From Terriglobales bacterium (GTDB lineage: Bacteria; Acidobacteriota; Terriglobia; Terriglobales; Acidobacteriaceae): DNA of 45,764 nucleotides. The notes beneath the pieces are model-generated. The model had not been told where the DNA came from. It did no database searches and saw nothing but the letters and a program-made list of their open reading frames with translations. The position numbers and the translations under genes were made by a program. Positions 23,027 to 32,086 of this stretch are shown here, piece by piece (position 1 is the first letter of the stretch; each line of letters begins with the position of its first letter). The stretch lies in NCBI GenBank assembly GCA_035567895.1, contig DATMPC010000109.1:1-45764 (forward strand), read 5' to 3'.

Positions 23027-24853
23027 CTACCCAGGGCTGGCAGCTTTGAGCGCAACATCAGTTGGGATGGATAGTTGGACCTCAGTACCTAAAACTGGAC
23101 TACTCAGGATTTTGACCAGCCCGCCGATTCTCGTCGCACGTTCCCGCATGCCTGCCAGGCCCCAGTGTCCGCCACGCCCTTTCTCGAGCACCTGAGGATC
23201 GATTCCACGTCCGTTGTCCCGAATCCGCACGCACAAGTTACTGTCGGAGTATTCAAGTTCTAACTCGACGCGTTTTGCCCCGGAATGACGAAGCGCATTG
23301 AGCACGGCCTCTCTGCCAATTTGGTAAATCTCATTTTGAATCTGGCATGGCAACTGCGTCTGCCGGCCGGTGACTACGACGCGGAAGTCAATGTTGGACT
23401 GGACCTCGAGTTCCTGCTGAATACGAGACAAAGCAACAACCAGGTCTGAGGTTTGAGAGCCGGACGAGCGGAGGCCCTGAATCGCGTTCCGGCCCTCCTC
23501 GATCCCTTGCCTCATGATCTCAAGAGTTCGATCTATCTGCGGTTTGGCGGGCGAGTCTTGAGCTACACCGTCCTGCGCCACACCCAGATGCAGCAAGGCG
23601 CTCTGGAAAGTTTGCAGAAGAGTGTCATGGAGTTCTTGCGCGATCCGGGTTCGTTCTTCAAGCCGCACATTTTCTTGCCGGATCCGTTCTTCCTCCTGCT
23701 TACGCGATTCAATTTCCGTCGCGCTCACGTACCATCTTCTGACTCGGCCTTCCTCTACCAAGGGGTTGTACCGCCCCAGGAACCAGCGATGGATGCCGTC
23801 TTTTCCAAGAAATCTTGCATCGAGTTCAAACGGCTCACTCCCGGCAAACCCATGCTTGCGTGCCGCTCGCACCCTCTCCAAATCGTCGGGATGAATTACC
23901 CTCCCGATCACGTCCAGGGACCGAAACTCCTCAAGTGTCAGACCTGTGTATTCGCGGGCGAAACGATTTGCGTGAATCACCTTGCTGTCCGAGTCGAACA
24001 CCACAATTAACTGGGGAACAAAATCAACGAGCTGCTGAAGCTCCTGCTCCGCACGCTTACGCTCGGTGACATCGATCACGGTACCTACGAACTCGTCGAG
24101 ATCGCCGGATTGGTTGAGGACCGCATGGCCCAGGACGTGAATGTCCCTGATCCCTTTGTTGGGATGGACGATTCGGTACCCAAATTCGAAATCCGCTTTG
24201 TCGCGGATGGCTCTCTCCCACCGTTCCCTGCTCGCGGCCTGATCGTCCGGATGAATTCGATGAAAGAATTCTTCAAATAACGGTGGCGGCCCAGCGGGGT
24301 CGAACCCCAACACGCGGTAGCACTCCTCCGACCAGTACCTGCTATCAGCGAAAGGTTTCGAGGCCCAACTGCCGGTTTGGCTTAGCCTCTGTGCTTCTGC
24401 CAGATATGCTTCGCTTTCACGTAAAGCCTGTTCAGCCCGTTTGCGCTCAGTGATGTCACGATAGATTACGTACTCGGAAATCTGGCTTCCCGCAATCGAC
24501 ACACGTACACCGACAATCGAGACCGGAACGCGGGTGCCATCCTTGCGCTTCCGCGTCGTTTCGACGTTCAGGATCTCTCCTCGAGTACCACGGCGGGTGC
24601 ACTCTTCCGCCTCAGCCCAAAGTTCTTCTGGAACGACTAGCTCATTGATCGGACGCCCCAACGCTTCCTCTTCGGCATAACCGAAAATCCTGGTGAATTC
24701 CGGATTGACCCGCAAAATGCGGTCATCGGTGTCGAGCAAAACGATGGCTTCTGGCACTGTCGCAAACAGTTCGTCGAGGAGGGCTTTTTGTCGAAGCTGA
24801 TCGTCAGGCTGCGCAGATAAACGAACGGCCTGGCTTTCGCGACCCATCGGCAT
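23027..24853 (-). CDS. Cytoplasmic PAS-PAS-PAS sensor histidine kinase (NarL-type HisKA_3)
   Basis: 608 residues, no TM helix or signal. Three PAS domains lie at about 25-137, 148-266 and 272-385, each closed by a YRDITERKRAE-like linker. A dimerisation helix of the HisKA_3 class follows, with the phospho-acceptor His409 in RIAQELHDTLLQTFQ. The ATPase has its N-box in GREAVLNALRHSG and the G-boxes RDNGRGIDP and HWGLAGMRERA. The product autophosphorylates in response to a cytoplasmic signal (redox, ligand or light, not distinguishable here) and would signal to a LuxR/NarL-type response regulator. No response regulator gene adjoins it, so it is an orphan in this window. Confidence 0.95.
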   Translation of the reverse strand: MPMGRESQAVRLSAQPDDQLRQKALLDELFATVPEAIVLLDTDDRILRVNPEFTRIFGYAEEEALGRPINELVVPEELWAEAEECTRRGTRGEILNVETTRKRKDGTRVPVSIVGVRVSIAGSQISEYVIYRDITERKRAEQALRESEAYLAEAQRLSQTGSWASKPFADSRYWSEECYRVLGFDPAGPPPLFEEFFHRIHPDDQAASRERWERAIRDKADFEFGYRIVHPNKGIRDIHVLGHAVLNQSGDLDEFVGTVIDVTERKRAEQELQQLVDFVPQLIVVFDSDSKVIHANRFAREYTGLTLEEFRSLDVIGRVIHPDDLERVRAARKHGFAGSEPFELDARFLGKDGIHRWFLGRYNPLVEEGRVRRWYVSATEIESRKQEEERIRQENVRLEERTRIAQELHDTLLQTFQSALLHLGVAQDGVAQDSPAKPQIDRTLEIMRQGIEEGRNAIQGLRSSGSQTSDLVVALSRIQQELEVQSNIDFRVVVTGRQTQLPCQIQNEIYQIGREAVLNALRHSGAKRVELELEYSDSNLCVRIRDNGRGIDPQVLEKGRGGHWGLAGMRERATRIGGLVKILSSPVLGTEVQLSIPTDVALKAASPG

Positions 24854-25414
24854 ACCCCCGAATCGCTGTGATTGTAACGCCGCTCACTCGATTACGAGCA
24901 ACGAACCATAATTCCCTCACCTCATTCCATGTGTGCGGTAGTACCACTCTCTGGTTAGACGCACTGGCGCGTCCGGTTCTTGCTGCTTCTCTTGGCCTTC
25001 CCCGCCTCCTCTCGATAGTAGGTCACAATTCCCGGTTCCCAGAGGTGGGCCCGCCATGCTTCTGAGACCACTATTTAGCCCTCCTACTACTGAGCTGATC
25101 GAAGCGCAAGAGGAAATTGTCCGCTCGCGCTCAAGCGGATGATCCTTGTGTCACCCTAATTTTCGTGGTACCACGGTAGTGGTGGGTCGTCAAACAAATT
25201 CGTTGTCCGTTTTGGGAATCTGGCCATGAAGCCGGCAGGCACCTGCACGATTCCCTGCAATTTCCCTGCTCATTCCCTGGTGGATTGCGAATCCCCTGTG
25301 TTTATGCGGGTCCCGCTCCAAAAAATATTTTTCGCGGGAAAAATTCCCTGCTCTTTTCCCTGCCACGGGAAAATCGGCATGCGTCGGCAACCAGGGGAAG
25401 GTCGGCTTTTATGA
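24854..25414. other. Gene-free stretch with TTCCCTG repeats
   Basis: 561 bases. Five TTCCCTG heptamers occur at 25251, 25262, 25273, 25344 and 25356, the first three exactly 11 bases apart. The open frames here come from that repetition and are not believed. The rest is featureless apart from a GTGGTACCAC palindrome near 25165. Confidence 0.5.
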
Positions 25415-26812
25415 CTATTGCTTCTGCCCCGCAACCGCAATCACCACGTCATGCAGATATCGCGTGAAGGTGTTCAGGCCGTCGACACTCGTGCGCTCAT
25501 CGTTGCCGTGGACGCGGTGGGCATCGTCGTCCGTTTTCGGCGTGCTGATTCCATACGCCTGCACCCCTTTGGCGCGAAGCTGCGCTGAGTCCGTTGCCCC
25601 GGTGAGCATGTCGGGCATGGTGATCGCATTCGGGAACATCTTTTTCGCAGTGGCTTCCATGGCGCGATAGAGATCGGTATCGAGCCGCGATGGAGGAGAC
25701 GCCGGACGGTCGTTGCCCGAGGTTCTCTTGATATCGATCGCGGGATCGTTCACCAGCTTCTTCATCTGCTCCATCAGCGCAGGAATGTTTTCATCGGGCA
25801 AGGCGCGGATGTCGAGTGTGGCTTCGGCGTCGCCGGGAATCACGTTGGTGCGAAAGCCGCCTTTGATGATGGTGGGCACAATCGAAGTGCGAAGCTTCGA
25901 GTACTCCATCCAATACTTCTGCTGCAGCGCGGTCTGGGTTTCGGGGGCATTCAGGTTCTGCAGCAGAGACTTCAATTCCGGATCGGCGATCTGCGCGAGC
26001 TTCTGAAAATAGACGCGCGTTGTGCCGTTCAGGCGCATGGGTGTTTGCCAGTTGCCTAGTTTGGCCACGGCCTCGGAGATATGCACAACCGGATTATCAG
26101 GACGCGGTATCGATCCGTGTCCGCTGGTTCCGCGCGCGGTTACGATTATGCCGCGAGGGACTTTTTCCGTCGTAGCGATTGAGACATAGTTGACTGCGCC
26201 ATCCTTGATGTGGATCGATCCGCCTTCATTGAGAACGTATTCGCAATCGATCTTGTCCCAGTGGTTCTCGATCATGTATTCGATGCCATACTTCGGCGTG
26301 CCCTCTTCGCCTGCCTCGGCGAGAAAGATGATGTCGCGATCGAGCGGAACTTTCTCCCGGTGCAACTGGAGAAACGCAGCCAGGTTGGCGGCCACCATGC
26401 CTTTGTCGTCGCTGGCACCGCGTCCGTAGAGATACCCGTCTTTGATCACGCCGGCAAAAGGATCGACGGTCCACTTCTCGCGCTCCACTCCGACGACGTC
26501 GAGATGCGCCATCAGCATCAGGGGGCGAGCTTTTCCTGATCCCTTCAGGCGAGCGACGATATTGCCGCGACCGGGAGCGGACTCGAAAATCTCGGAGGAA
26601 ATGCCTTCCTTATCCAAAACGCTCTTGATGTACTGCGCTGCCTGTGTCTCGTTCCCGGGAGGATTGCTGGTGTTGACCCTGACGAGCTGAATCAGGAAAT
26701 CGACTGCTTCGCTGCCGGCAGACGTCGCGGGCTGGCTTTGCGTACATGACGCCGTACTGCAAAGCGCAATAGCGCCAATCAGAGAGAACAGTTTTGCATT
26801 CGTCGGTTTCAT
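25415..26812 (-). CDS. M20/M28-superfamily metallopeptidase, lipoprotein
   Basis: 465 residues. The N-terminus (MKPTNAKLFSLIGAIALCSTASCTQS) carries a lipobox with a candidate lipidated Cys in TASC. The M20 motifs follow: MLMAHLDVVGVE with the first metal His and the catalytic Asp, YGRGASDDKGM with the bridging Asp, and LAEAGEEGTPKYGI with the Glu pair. A lid/dimerisation domain lies at about 215-345 (GTSGHGSIPRPDNPVVH), and a late His is in DDAHRVHGNDER. This is the carboxypeptidase/aminoacylase family that removes residues from small peptides or acylated amino acids; the lipoprotein signal puts it in the cell envelope. It is divergent from the MscS gene. Confidence 0.94.
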   Translation of the reverse strand: MKPTNAKLFSLIGAIALCSTASCTQSQPATSAGSEAVDFLIQLVRVNTSNPPGNETQAAQYIKSVLDKEGISSEIFESAPGRGNIVARLKGSGKARPLMLMAHLDVVGVEREKWTVDPFAGVIKDGYLYGRGASDDKGMVAANLAAFLQLHREKVPLDRDIIFLAEAGEEGTPKYGIEYMIENHWDKIDCEYVLNEGGSIHIKDGAVNYVSIATTEKVPRGIIVTARGTSGHGSIPRPDNPVVHISEAVAKLGNWQTPMRLNGTTRVYFQKLAQIADPELKSLLQNLNAPETQTALQQKYWMEYSKLRTSIVPTIIKGGFRTNVIPGDAEATLDIRALPDENIPALMEQMKKLVNDPAIDIKRTSGNDRPASPPSRLDTDLYRAMEATAKKMFPNAITMPDMLTGATDSAQLRAKGVQAYGISTPKTDDDAHRVHGNDERTSVDGLNTFTRYLHDVVIAVAGQKQ

Positions 26813-26897
26813 GCGGCTAACAAATGTAGCAGAGCGGCTGTGCCGATCTCGCCTCAGGCGGTACTAGAATGGCGTTAATCAGGATTTCCGACCAAGA

Positions 26898-28751
26898 ATG
26901 AAACAAAAGCGAAGGATCGTTGCGATTGTTCTGCTGGTACTGCTGGGTGCCACAATTTATGGACTGGTGCGCACTGGATCGCAGAGCCCCTTTAGTTCCG
27001 GAAATGGAACAACGGGGGAAGGCACGACTGGACCGGCCGGGCTGGTGGACCAGACGCCGTTGCTTACTGCGCAGCGATTGGCGCGGATGCCGATTAGCAC
27101 GGAGGAGTTCCCTTTCGCGCAGGAAGCGCTGCGGCTTGGGGACCTTGAAATGGATCTGGCGTTTGCGGCGGCGGTGATCGACACGACAGAGCATCCGCCG
27201 GTGTTGAGCGCCGCGGCGAAGGAGATTCAGGCGCGGTTGCAGACGAGGGAGGACGCCCTCGCGGCGCAACAGGCTGAGCTCGCGCAGTTGACGGCCGCGG
27301 ACGCGAAGGCCAGCGGGTCGCGGAAAGATGCGCTGGACGATCAGCTCGATGTGGCCAAGGCGCGGCTGGAACTGGCTCAGGACGAAGTGGATGATGCGAA
27401 GCAGGACATGATCCGTGCCGGGGGCGATCCGCAGGGACGCATCCAGGCGCTGGTGCAGGAACACCAGGCGGCTTCGCAAGCCTCAGACACAACCAAGGTG
27501 GCAGTTAGTGCACCGACTGCAGCGCGTGGGCTCGTCAATCGGCTCCAGCAATGGTCGGCACTACATGAGAAACAGTCGCAGTTGTCGCAGGCAAAGCAGG
27601 ATGCGGCGTCGATAGCAACCACGCTGGCCATGAAGCACAATTCTCTCGAGCAGCAAATCGGGGCGCAAAAAGAAAAATCACCGGGCACGGTTGCGACGAA
27701 TAGTGCGTCGACGGCGATCCCCGGCGGACAGTCTGGCGGCCCCACTCGCCAAGAATCGGCGGCGATGGTGAACACGGCGAAACTCCGGGCCGCCGATCAA
27801 AAGATGCTGGCCAATTTTGACAAGCGAATCGACAACGAAAAGCAACTGGCCAATGTGTACGGCAAGTGGATCGACGTTGTCGCGGGGCAAAAGCGCTCGG
27901 TAGTGAACCGCGCGCTGTACGGCGTGCTGATCATTCTGATGATCGCGATCATAGGGCTCTTCGTCGATGGCTGGATTGAGCGCCTGCTGGGGAAGATGCC
28001 GATGGACCGTCGCCGCGTGGCGACGCTGCGCGCGGTTACGCGTGTTACTCTGCAGATTGTCGCCGTGCTCCTGATCCTGCTGGTGATATTCGGTCCGCCG
28101 AACCAGCTCGGAACTATTTTGGGACTCGCGGGCGCCGGCCTGACGGTCGCCCTGAAGGATTTCATCGTCGGGTTCTTTGGCTGGTTTGTCTTGATGGGAA
28201 AGGACGGAATCCGCCTCGGCGACTGGGTGGAAATTAACGGCGTCACTGGGGAAGTCGTGCAGCTCGGAATGTTTCATACCGTGCTGCTCGAGACCGGCAA
28301 CTGGACAGACTCGGGCCATCCCACCGGACGCCGTGTGACCTTTACAAATAGTTTTGCCATCGAAGGTCACTACTTCAATTTTTCCACTTCGGGACAGTGG
28401 CTGTGGGATGAGTTACAGATCGTTTTGCCGGCCGGAAATAATCCATATCCGATCGTCGATGCCATCAAGAAAAAGGTTGTGGAAATGACGTCGGAAAGCG
28501 CTCGACAGGCCGAGCAGGAATGGCGGGGCGCGGCAAAATCGCGCGACATGAACGCCCTCTCGGCGGCGCCCGCGATCACCGTAAAACCTGTGATTGGCGG
28601 CACGCAAATTTCTGTGCGCTACATCACGCGCGCCCACGAGCGTTCGCAGTTGCGTGCCCAGCTAAATCATGCCGCTGTCGATCTGCTGGGGGAGGGACTT
28701 GCGACGCGCAGCGCTTCCCTTTCGCCACAGTCCGCGTCTACGCCAAGCTGA
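26898..28751 (+). CDS. MscS-family mechanosensitive channel with long periplasmic coiled coil
   Basis: 617 residues. An N-terminal hydrophobic segment (IVAIVLLVLLGATIYGLV) leads into about 300 residues of Ala/Gln/Glu/Lys-rich helix with strong coiled-coil character (about 90-320). Three TM helices follow: YGVLIILMIAIIGLFVDG, LQIVAVLLILLVIFG and the pore-lining LGLAGAGLTVALKDFIVGFFGWFVL. The MscS beta domain then reads GDWVEINGVTGEVVQLGMFHTVLLE, and the C-terminal alpha/beta domain ends near residue 600. Small-conductance channels open under membrane tension to release osmolytes. The long periplasmic region makes this a large member of the family. It is divergent from the M20 gene and convergent with HxlR (9-base gap). 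Confidence 0.95.
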   Translation: MKQKRRIVAIVLLVLLGATIYGLVRTGSQSPFSSGNGTTGEGTTGPAGLVDQTPLLTAQRLARMPISTEEFPFAQEALRLGDLEMDLAFAAAVIDTTEHPPVLSAAAKEIQARLQTREDALAAQQAELAQLTAADAKASGSRKDALDDQLDVAKARLELAQDEVDDAKQDMIRAGGDPQGRIQALVQEHQAASQASDTTKVAVSAPTAARGLVNRLQQWSALHEKQSQLSQAKQDAASIATTLAMKHNSLEQQIGAQKEKSPGTVATNSASTAIPGGQSGGPTRQESAAMVNTAKLRAADQKMLANFDKRIDNEKQLANVYGKWIDVVAGQKRSVVNRALYGVLIILMIAIIGLFVDGWIERLLGKMPMDRRRVATLRAVTRVTLQIVAVLLILLVIFGPPNQLGTILGLAGAGLTVALKDFIVGFFGWFVLMGKDGIRLGDWVEINGVTGEVVQLGMFHTVLLETGNWTDSGHPTGRRVTFTNSFAIEGHYFNFSTSGQWLWDELQIVLPAGNNPYPIVDAIKKKVVEMTSESARQAEQEWRGAAKSRDMNALSAAPAITVKPVIGGTQISVRYITRAHERSQLRAQLNHAAVDLLGEGLATRSASLSPQSASTPS

Positions 28752-28759
28752 ACATGAAT

Positions 28760-29194
28760 TCAGGCAGGTCCTTTTTTGTCCTGCTGCCAATTTCTGCGAA
28801 TCCCGGCGATGAACGTTCCGCGGTTCTTTTCCATCTTCTGAATCATGGCTCGGGAGGCATCCGTCTCTTCGTAGCGCGCACTCCACGACGCCAGTTCCAA
28901 CAGAACCGGACCTAAATCGATGCCCTTCTGCGTGAGTTTGTAAATCAGCTTGCGGCGATCGCCGGGATCGCGCGAAGTAGAGATGATTCCGCTGCCTTCG
29001 AGCTTCCGAAGGCGGTCCGCCAGGATGTTCGTGGCGATGCCTTCTTCTGAGTTCAGGAATTCCCGGTAGGTGCGGAACCCGCGCATCATCATGTCGCGAA
29101 TGATCAATAGAGACCAGCGGTCCCCGATCATCTCCAGCGAGATGTTTACGGGACAGCCCGATCGCCTGCAGGGATCTGGTGATTTGCGTGGCAC
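28760..29194 (-). CDS. HxlR family winged-helix transcriptional regulator
   Basis: 144 residues. CRRSGCPVNISLEMIGDRWSLLIIRDMMMRGFRTYREFLNSEEGIATNILADRLRKLEGSGIIS is the HxlR signature, with the conserved Cys near the N-terminus that in some relatives senses electrophiles; the wing is in RKLIYKLTQKG. Two matching palindromes lie upstream (29228-29242 and 29260-29274), probably its own operators. The gene is divergent from the DinB gene at 29356. That protein may be the regulated target, because HxlR regulators often control a neighbour involved in thiol or electrophile handling. Confidence 0.93.
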   Translation of the reverse strand: MPRKSPDPCRRSGCPVNISLEMIGDRWSLLIIRDMMMRGFRTYREFLNSEEGIATNILADRLRKLEGSGIISTSRDPGDRRKLIYKLTQKGIDLGPVLLELASWSARYEETDASRAMIQKMEKNRGTFIAGIRRNWQQDKKGPA

Positions 29195-29227
29195 CTTACT
29201 AAACTAAAAATACTGTAACGAATATGA

Positions 29228-29242
29228 CTTGCATTTCACAAG
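29228..29242. promoter_or_regulatory. Candidate HxlR operator, copy 1
   Basis: CTTGCATTTCACAAG: CTTG and CAAG arms, 15 bases, in the gap between divergent genes. The extended form has flanking A and T. Confidence 0.7.
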
Positions 29243-29259
29243 TTATCTTTCATAGACTG

Positions 29260-29274
29260 CTTGCATTACGCAAG
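29260..29274. promoter_or_regulatory. Candidate HxlR operator, copy 2
   Basis: CTTGCATTACGCAAG: perfect 5-base arms around ATTAC. Starts exactly 32 bases (three helical turns) after copy 1 in the same orientation. Confidence 0.7.
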
Positions 29275-29355
29275 TGATCGCGCTTCGGTCCGCAGCGGTC
29301 CGGCAGCGCTCGCGCTTAAAGGAAACAGCCACAACTCATCCCGCAAGGAGGGACC

Positions 29356-29892
29356 ATGAATTTCTACGGACCTAAGCAGTTGGTGGACAGCATGCGCACA
29401 GTGCGCAAGAACACAATTCAGATTGCGGAAGACATCGCAGAGAAAGACTACGGCTATCGTCCTACGCCCGAGAGCCGCTCGGCGGCGGAGACGCTTGTAC
29501 ACATCGCGCGGCTGGCACAATTCGATCGTGTGGTGCACGAACAGGAACATCTCTCGTCGCTCGAAGGCTTCGACTTTGGGGCGCTCCTCGGGAAGTCGGA
29601 AGTCGAGGAGAAGCGTCCGCGATCAAAGCGCGAGATCGTCGAACTGCTGCGCACTGAAGGAGAGCGCTGGTGCGAGTGGGTGGGGAGCCTTCCCGAATCG
29701 ATACTCGCCGAGCAAGTGCGCATGCCCGGCGGCGTGTTCAAAACCCGTTTTGAAATGTTGCTCGGAACCAAAGAGCACGAAATGCAGCACCGGGGGCAAT
29801 TGACGGTGATCGAGCGCTTACTTGGTGTCGTGCCTCACCTCACACGAAACCGGCAGCAGGCGCGCGAAGCCGCTGCCAAGGTTGCCAGTTAA
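29356..29892 (+). CDS. DinB-like four-helix protein
   Basis: 178 residues; the ATG at 29356 has an AAGGAGGG site. It has the DinB/YfiT layout: DSMRTVRKNTIQIAEDIAEKDYGYRPTPESRSAAETLVHIARL supplies the first His, and LLGTKEHEMQHRGQLTVIERLLG near residue 135-160 supplies the metal His pair (EHEMQHRG). These proteins form a metal-binding four-helix bundle and may be thiol transferases. It is divergent from the HxlR gene and shares its twin operators. A perfect hairpin at 29900-29933 ends the transcript. Confidence 0.93.
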   Translation: MNFYGPKQLVDSMRTVRKNTIQIAEDIAEKDYGYRPTPESRSAAETLVHIARLAQFDRVVHEQEHLSSLEGFDFGALLGKSEVEEKRPRSKREIVELLRTEGERWCEWVGSLPESILAEQVRMPGGVFKTRFEMLLGTKEHEMQHRGQLTVIERLLGVVPHLTRNRQQAREAAAKVAS

Positions 29893-29899
29893 CAGCTCA

Positions 29900-29933
29900 C
29901 CCGACCGATCCCGCCTGCGCGGGATCGGTCGGG
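29900..29933. terminator. Bidirectional hairpin between convergent genes
   Basis: Stem CCCGACCGATCCCGC / GCGGGATCGGTCGGG, 15 perfect pairs with a 4-base loop. No T-tract follows on either strand, so it may act as a transcription barrier or a Rho-independent terminator of weak type. Confidence 0.7.
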
Positions 29934-29946
29934 AATCAGTCGCCGC

Positions 29947-30792
29947 TCACACTCCCGGCGTTCGACTCATCTTTCCCACCAGTACAACGTCCGGATCGTT
30001 GACCGTCATCGTCCTCACTCCTGCATCTTGGGTAAAACGAATGCGAACCGCTGGTGCGCCGCTGGGGTGGAACACCTGCTCTCCCAGATGAAACAGGCCA
30101 CGACCCATAGTCCCTTGGCGCGTCCAGGTGAGTTTTCCCTTTTCTACCGTCACATCGACTTGCTGCGTAGGGCTTGGACCAAAGATGTAAGTTCCCAGAA
30201 TGGCAGCACGCTCTTGGTCCCCGAGCGGCGCTTCGGCGGGCGCATCAGCGTCTCCAAGTGACTGGAGAAACTCAAAAACCGGGCGCGAGGCATCGCCTCC
30301 GGCTTTGGCGTGGGCGAGCAGGCTGATGCTGTGTGGACCGCGAGTCCGCTGAATGCCCGGCTGGGCCGTGATGAACGCCTTCACTACATCCACTTGTCCG
30401 AGCATGGTTGCGGAAAAGATGGAAGGATGCGCTCCGTTCGCCAGCAGAAATTCGGCTATCGCACGATTCCCCATGTGCGATGCGGCGCCGAGCGCAGTCT
30501 CCCAGTCACCGAATCCCCAATCCCAACTCGCTTTCGCCAGTGACGGATGCGCCGCCACCAACTCTTTAACCCGCGCCAGGTTGAAGTGGGAAACCAGCAC
30601 TGTCTCCCGTGCCAGCTCGGGTGGTTCTGCTGGATAGAGCTCTCCTGGCGCAGCTACGCCTGACGAACTCTTGGCGCCTTGTCCCGAATCAGATTTCGCT
30701 GGCGCCGACCGGGAATGCAGGCCGATGGCCATGGCTGGGACGGTTAACGAACTGACGGCCAGGAAGCGCCTTCGTGACACGCTTTCAGACAT
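29947..30792 (-). CDS. Tat-exported ankyrin-repeat protein
   Basis: 281 residues. The N-terminus MSESVSRRRFLAVSSLTVPAMAIGL is a classical twin-arginine signal (SRRRFLA). Two to three ankyrin-like repeats follow at about 65-165: LARVKELVAAHPSLA, WETALGAASHMGNRAIAEFLLANGAHPS, and QVDVVKAFITAQPG. The C-terminal 80 residues form a beta domain (LTWTRQGTMGRGLFHLGEQVFHPSG) that I do not recognise. The protein probably acts in the periplasm as a binding or inhibitor module. It is convergent with the DinB gene and lies 109 bases downstream of the winged-helix/TolB-like regulator on the same strand. Confidence 0.88.
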   Translation of the reverse strand: MSESVSRRRFLAVSSLTVPAMAIGLHSRSAPAKSDSGQGAKSSSGVAAPGELYPAEPPELARETVLVSHFNLARVKELVAAHPSLAKASWDWGFGDWETALGAASHMGNRAIAEFLLANGAHPSIFSATMLGQVDVVKAFITAQPGIQRTRGPHSISLLAHAKAGGDASRPVFEFLQSLGDADAPAEAPLGDQERAAILGTYIFGPSPTQQVDVTVEKGKLTWTRQGTMGRGLFHLGEQVFHPSGAPAVRIRFTQDAGVRTMTVNDPDVVLVGKMSRTPGV

Positions 30793-30901
30793 TTTGCTCC
30801 TCCGCTCTTGCTTCAGCAGATTTCGCCAGAATGCCGGGAATTCGCAAGTGAGTTCTGCGCAGAGCGTGCCAGAACAATGTGAGGAGGAAAATCTTTCCCC
30901 T

Positions 30902-31810
30902 TCAGAGACTTGCGCGCGGACGTGAGGCGAAGGGCACGAACGTTGTGCGAATTTTTGGAGAGAACTGGCTGGCCACCGTCTGCGCCACCTGTGATTCGAG
31001 CGTCAACGGGTTATCCAAAGTGCGGTCGATGCGTGTGACCCAGACATGGGTTTGTTCAGGGAGATGAATTAGGTGAGCGAGAATGCGGGTTTGATCCCCA
31101 CTGCGCTGCACCTGTCCCAGAATGACATAGGACGCCCCCAGAGAGGAAGCTACAGCATTGAGATCACGGTGCTCGCGCGCGACTCGCAGTTCGCGGGCGT
31201 TACCGATCACGCGATACTGCCCGTCTCCTTTGGCGGTCAACTCGGCGACAAGCATGTCGGTAACGGCGTCGCTGAGCCTTGTCATGTCAGGATCGCCGGT
31301 CTCGTTATCGAAGCGCAATACGGCAACGATTGGAGTCTTTTCCACTAAGGACCGGCTCTTCACCCAGTAGCCGGCAGCAAACAACGAGGCTAGTAGGAGA
31401 CAAAGGGCGAGGACGCTTGCCACTGTCCTGACTCGCGATCTCGCATCGGGATTGCCGAGGTGTGTCGGCAGCAGATCACTATTGCTGGTTGGAGTGACTG
31501 GGGCAACGAACTGGTATCCGCGTTTCGGAATTGTGCGGATGAAACGCGGCTCAGGAGGATTGTCCTTGAGAGCAGCCCGAATTTGTGCAATACAGAAATT
31601 TAAACCGCGCTCGAAATCAACGAATGTGTCCTCACGCCACACTGCCTGGCGCAATTCTTCCCTCGACACAACCTCTCCTGCGCGTTCGAGCAAACAAACA
31701 AGCACTTGAGCAGGTTGCGACTGCAAACGGACCAGCACCCCATCTCTGCGCAACTCTCGCGCGCTTCGATTGAACTCAAATATGCCGAAACGAAATCGCT
31801 CTGCAGTCAT
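30902..31810 (-). CDS. Winged-helix (CadC/ToxR-type) - TM - TolB/FlgO-like regulator
   Basis: 302 residues from the ATG at 31810; 14 upstream in-frame codons look spurious. An OmpR/PhoB-type winged helix at about 5-100 (SRELRRDGVLV-like core, RAGEVVSREELRQAVW, RFIRTIPKRGYQFVAPV) is joined by a linker to one TM helix (about 128-148, VASVLALCLLLASLFAAGYWV). A C-terminal FlgO/TolB-like domain follows (IVAVLRFDNETGDPDMTRLSDAVTDMLVAEL ... ASYVILGQVQRSGDQTRILAHLIH). DNA binding at the membrane under control of an outside domain is the usual reading. The TolB-like domain in acidobacterial regulators is probably ligand- or protein-binding. No target is evident beyond the neighbours. Confidence 0.92.
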   Translation of the reverse strand: MTAERFRFGIFEFNRSARELRRDGVLVRLQSQPAQVLVCLLERAGEVVSREELRQAVWREDTFVDFERGLNFCIAQIRAALKDNPPEPRFIRTIPKRGYQFVAPVTPTSNSDLLPTHLGNPDARSRVRTVASVLALCLLLASLFAAGYWVKSRSLVEKTPIVAVLRFDNETGDPDMTRLSDAVTDMLVAELTAKGDGQYRVIGNARELRVAREHRDLNAVASSLGASYVILGQVQRSGDQTRILAHLIHLPEQTHVWVTRIDRTLDNPLTLESQVAQTVASQFSPKIRTTFVPFASRPRASL

Positions 31811-32086
31811 AGAATAATGACGATTCTCGCACAGAAAAGTCTTAGGAAACACGGCGCCAAGACAAGAGCCAGAACGCCTCCGTCCGCTCCTTTCACCTCC
31901 AGAACTGGAACGAGAAGCTGCTCGATAAAAGCCCGACGCCCCAGGCGGCTCGGAAATCGAAATTTGTGAGAGCTAAAAAGAAGCTACGTCTTGTCTCGTA
32001 CGAAGGATCGATAATGAGTTTGAGAAATAGCGCGTGCGCAAAGCTCTAAAACTCATTCCCGGCCTCCGGGAGCAGGGAGCAGAGAC

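Noticed and set aside
25251-25362. TTCCCTG heptamers as a CRISPR array
   Set aside because: The repeats are 7 bases and the spacing is 11-12 bases for some and over 60 for others, too short for repeats and spacers.
25190-25390. Open frame through TTCCCTG repeats
   Set aside because: The frame arises from the repetition; such sequence gives open frames on both strands by chance.
26817-27479. 220-codon minus-strand frame under the MscS gene
   Set aside because: Arg/Leu-rich shadow of the MscS coiled-coil region; no recognisable domain.
31811-32086. Reading frame in the gap before the AI-2E gene (QNWNEKLL-like)
   Set aside because: No start or ribosome site, and the stretch is short. May be a remnant, but it cannot be supported.
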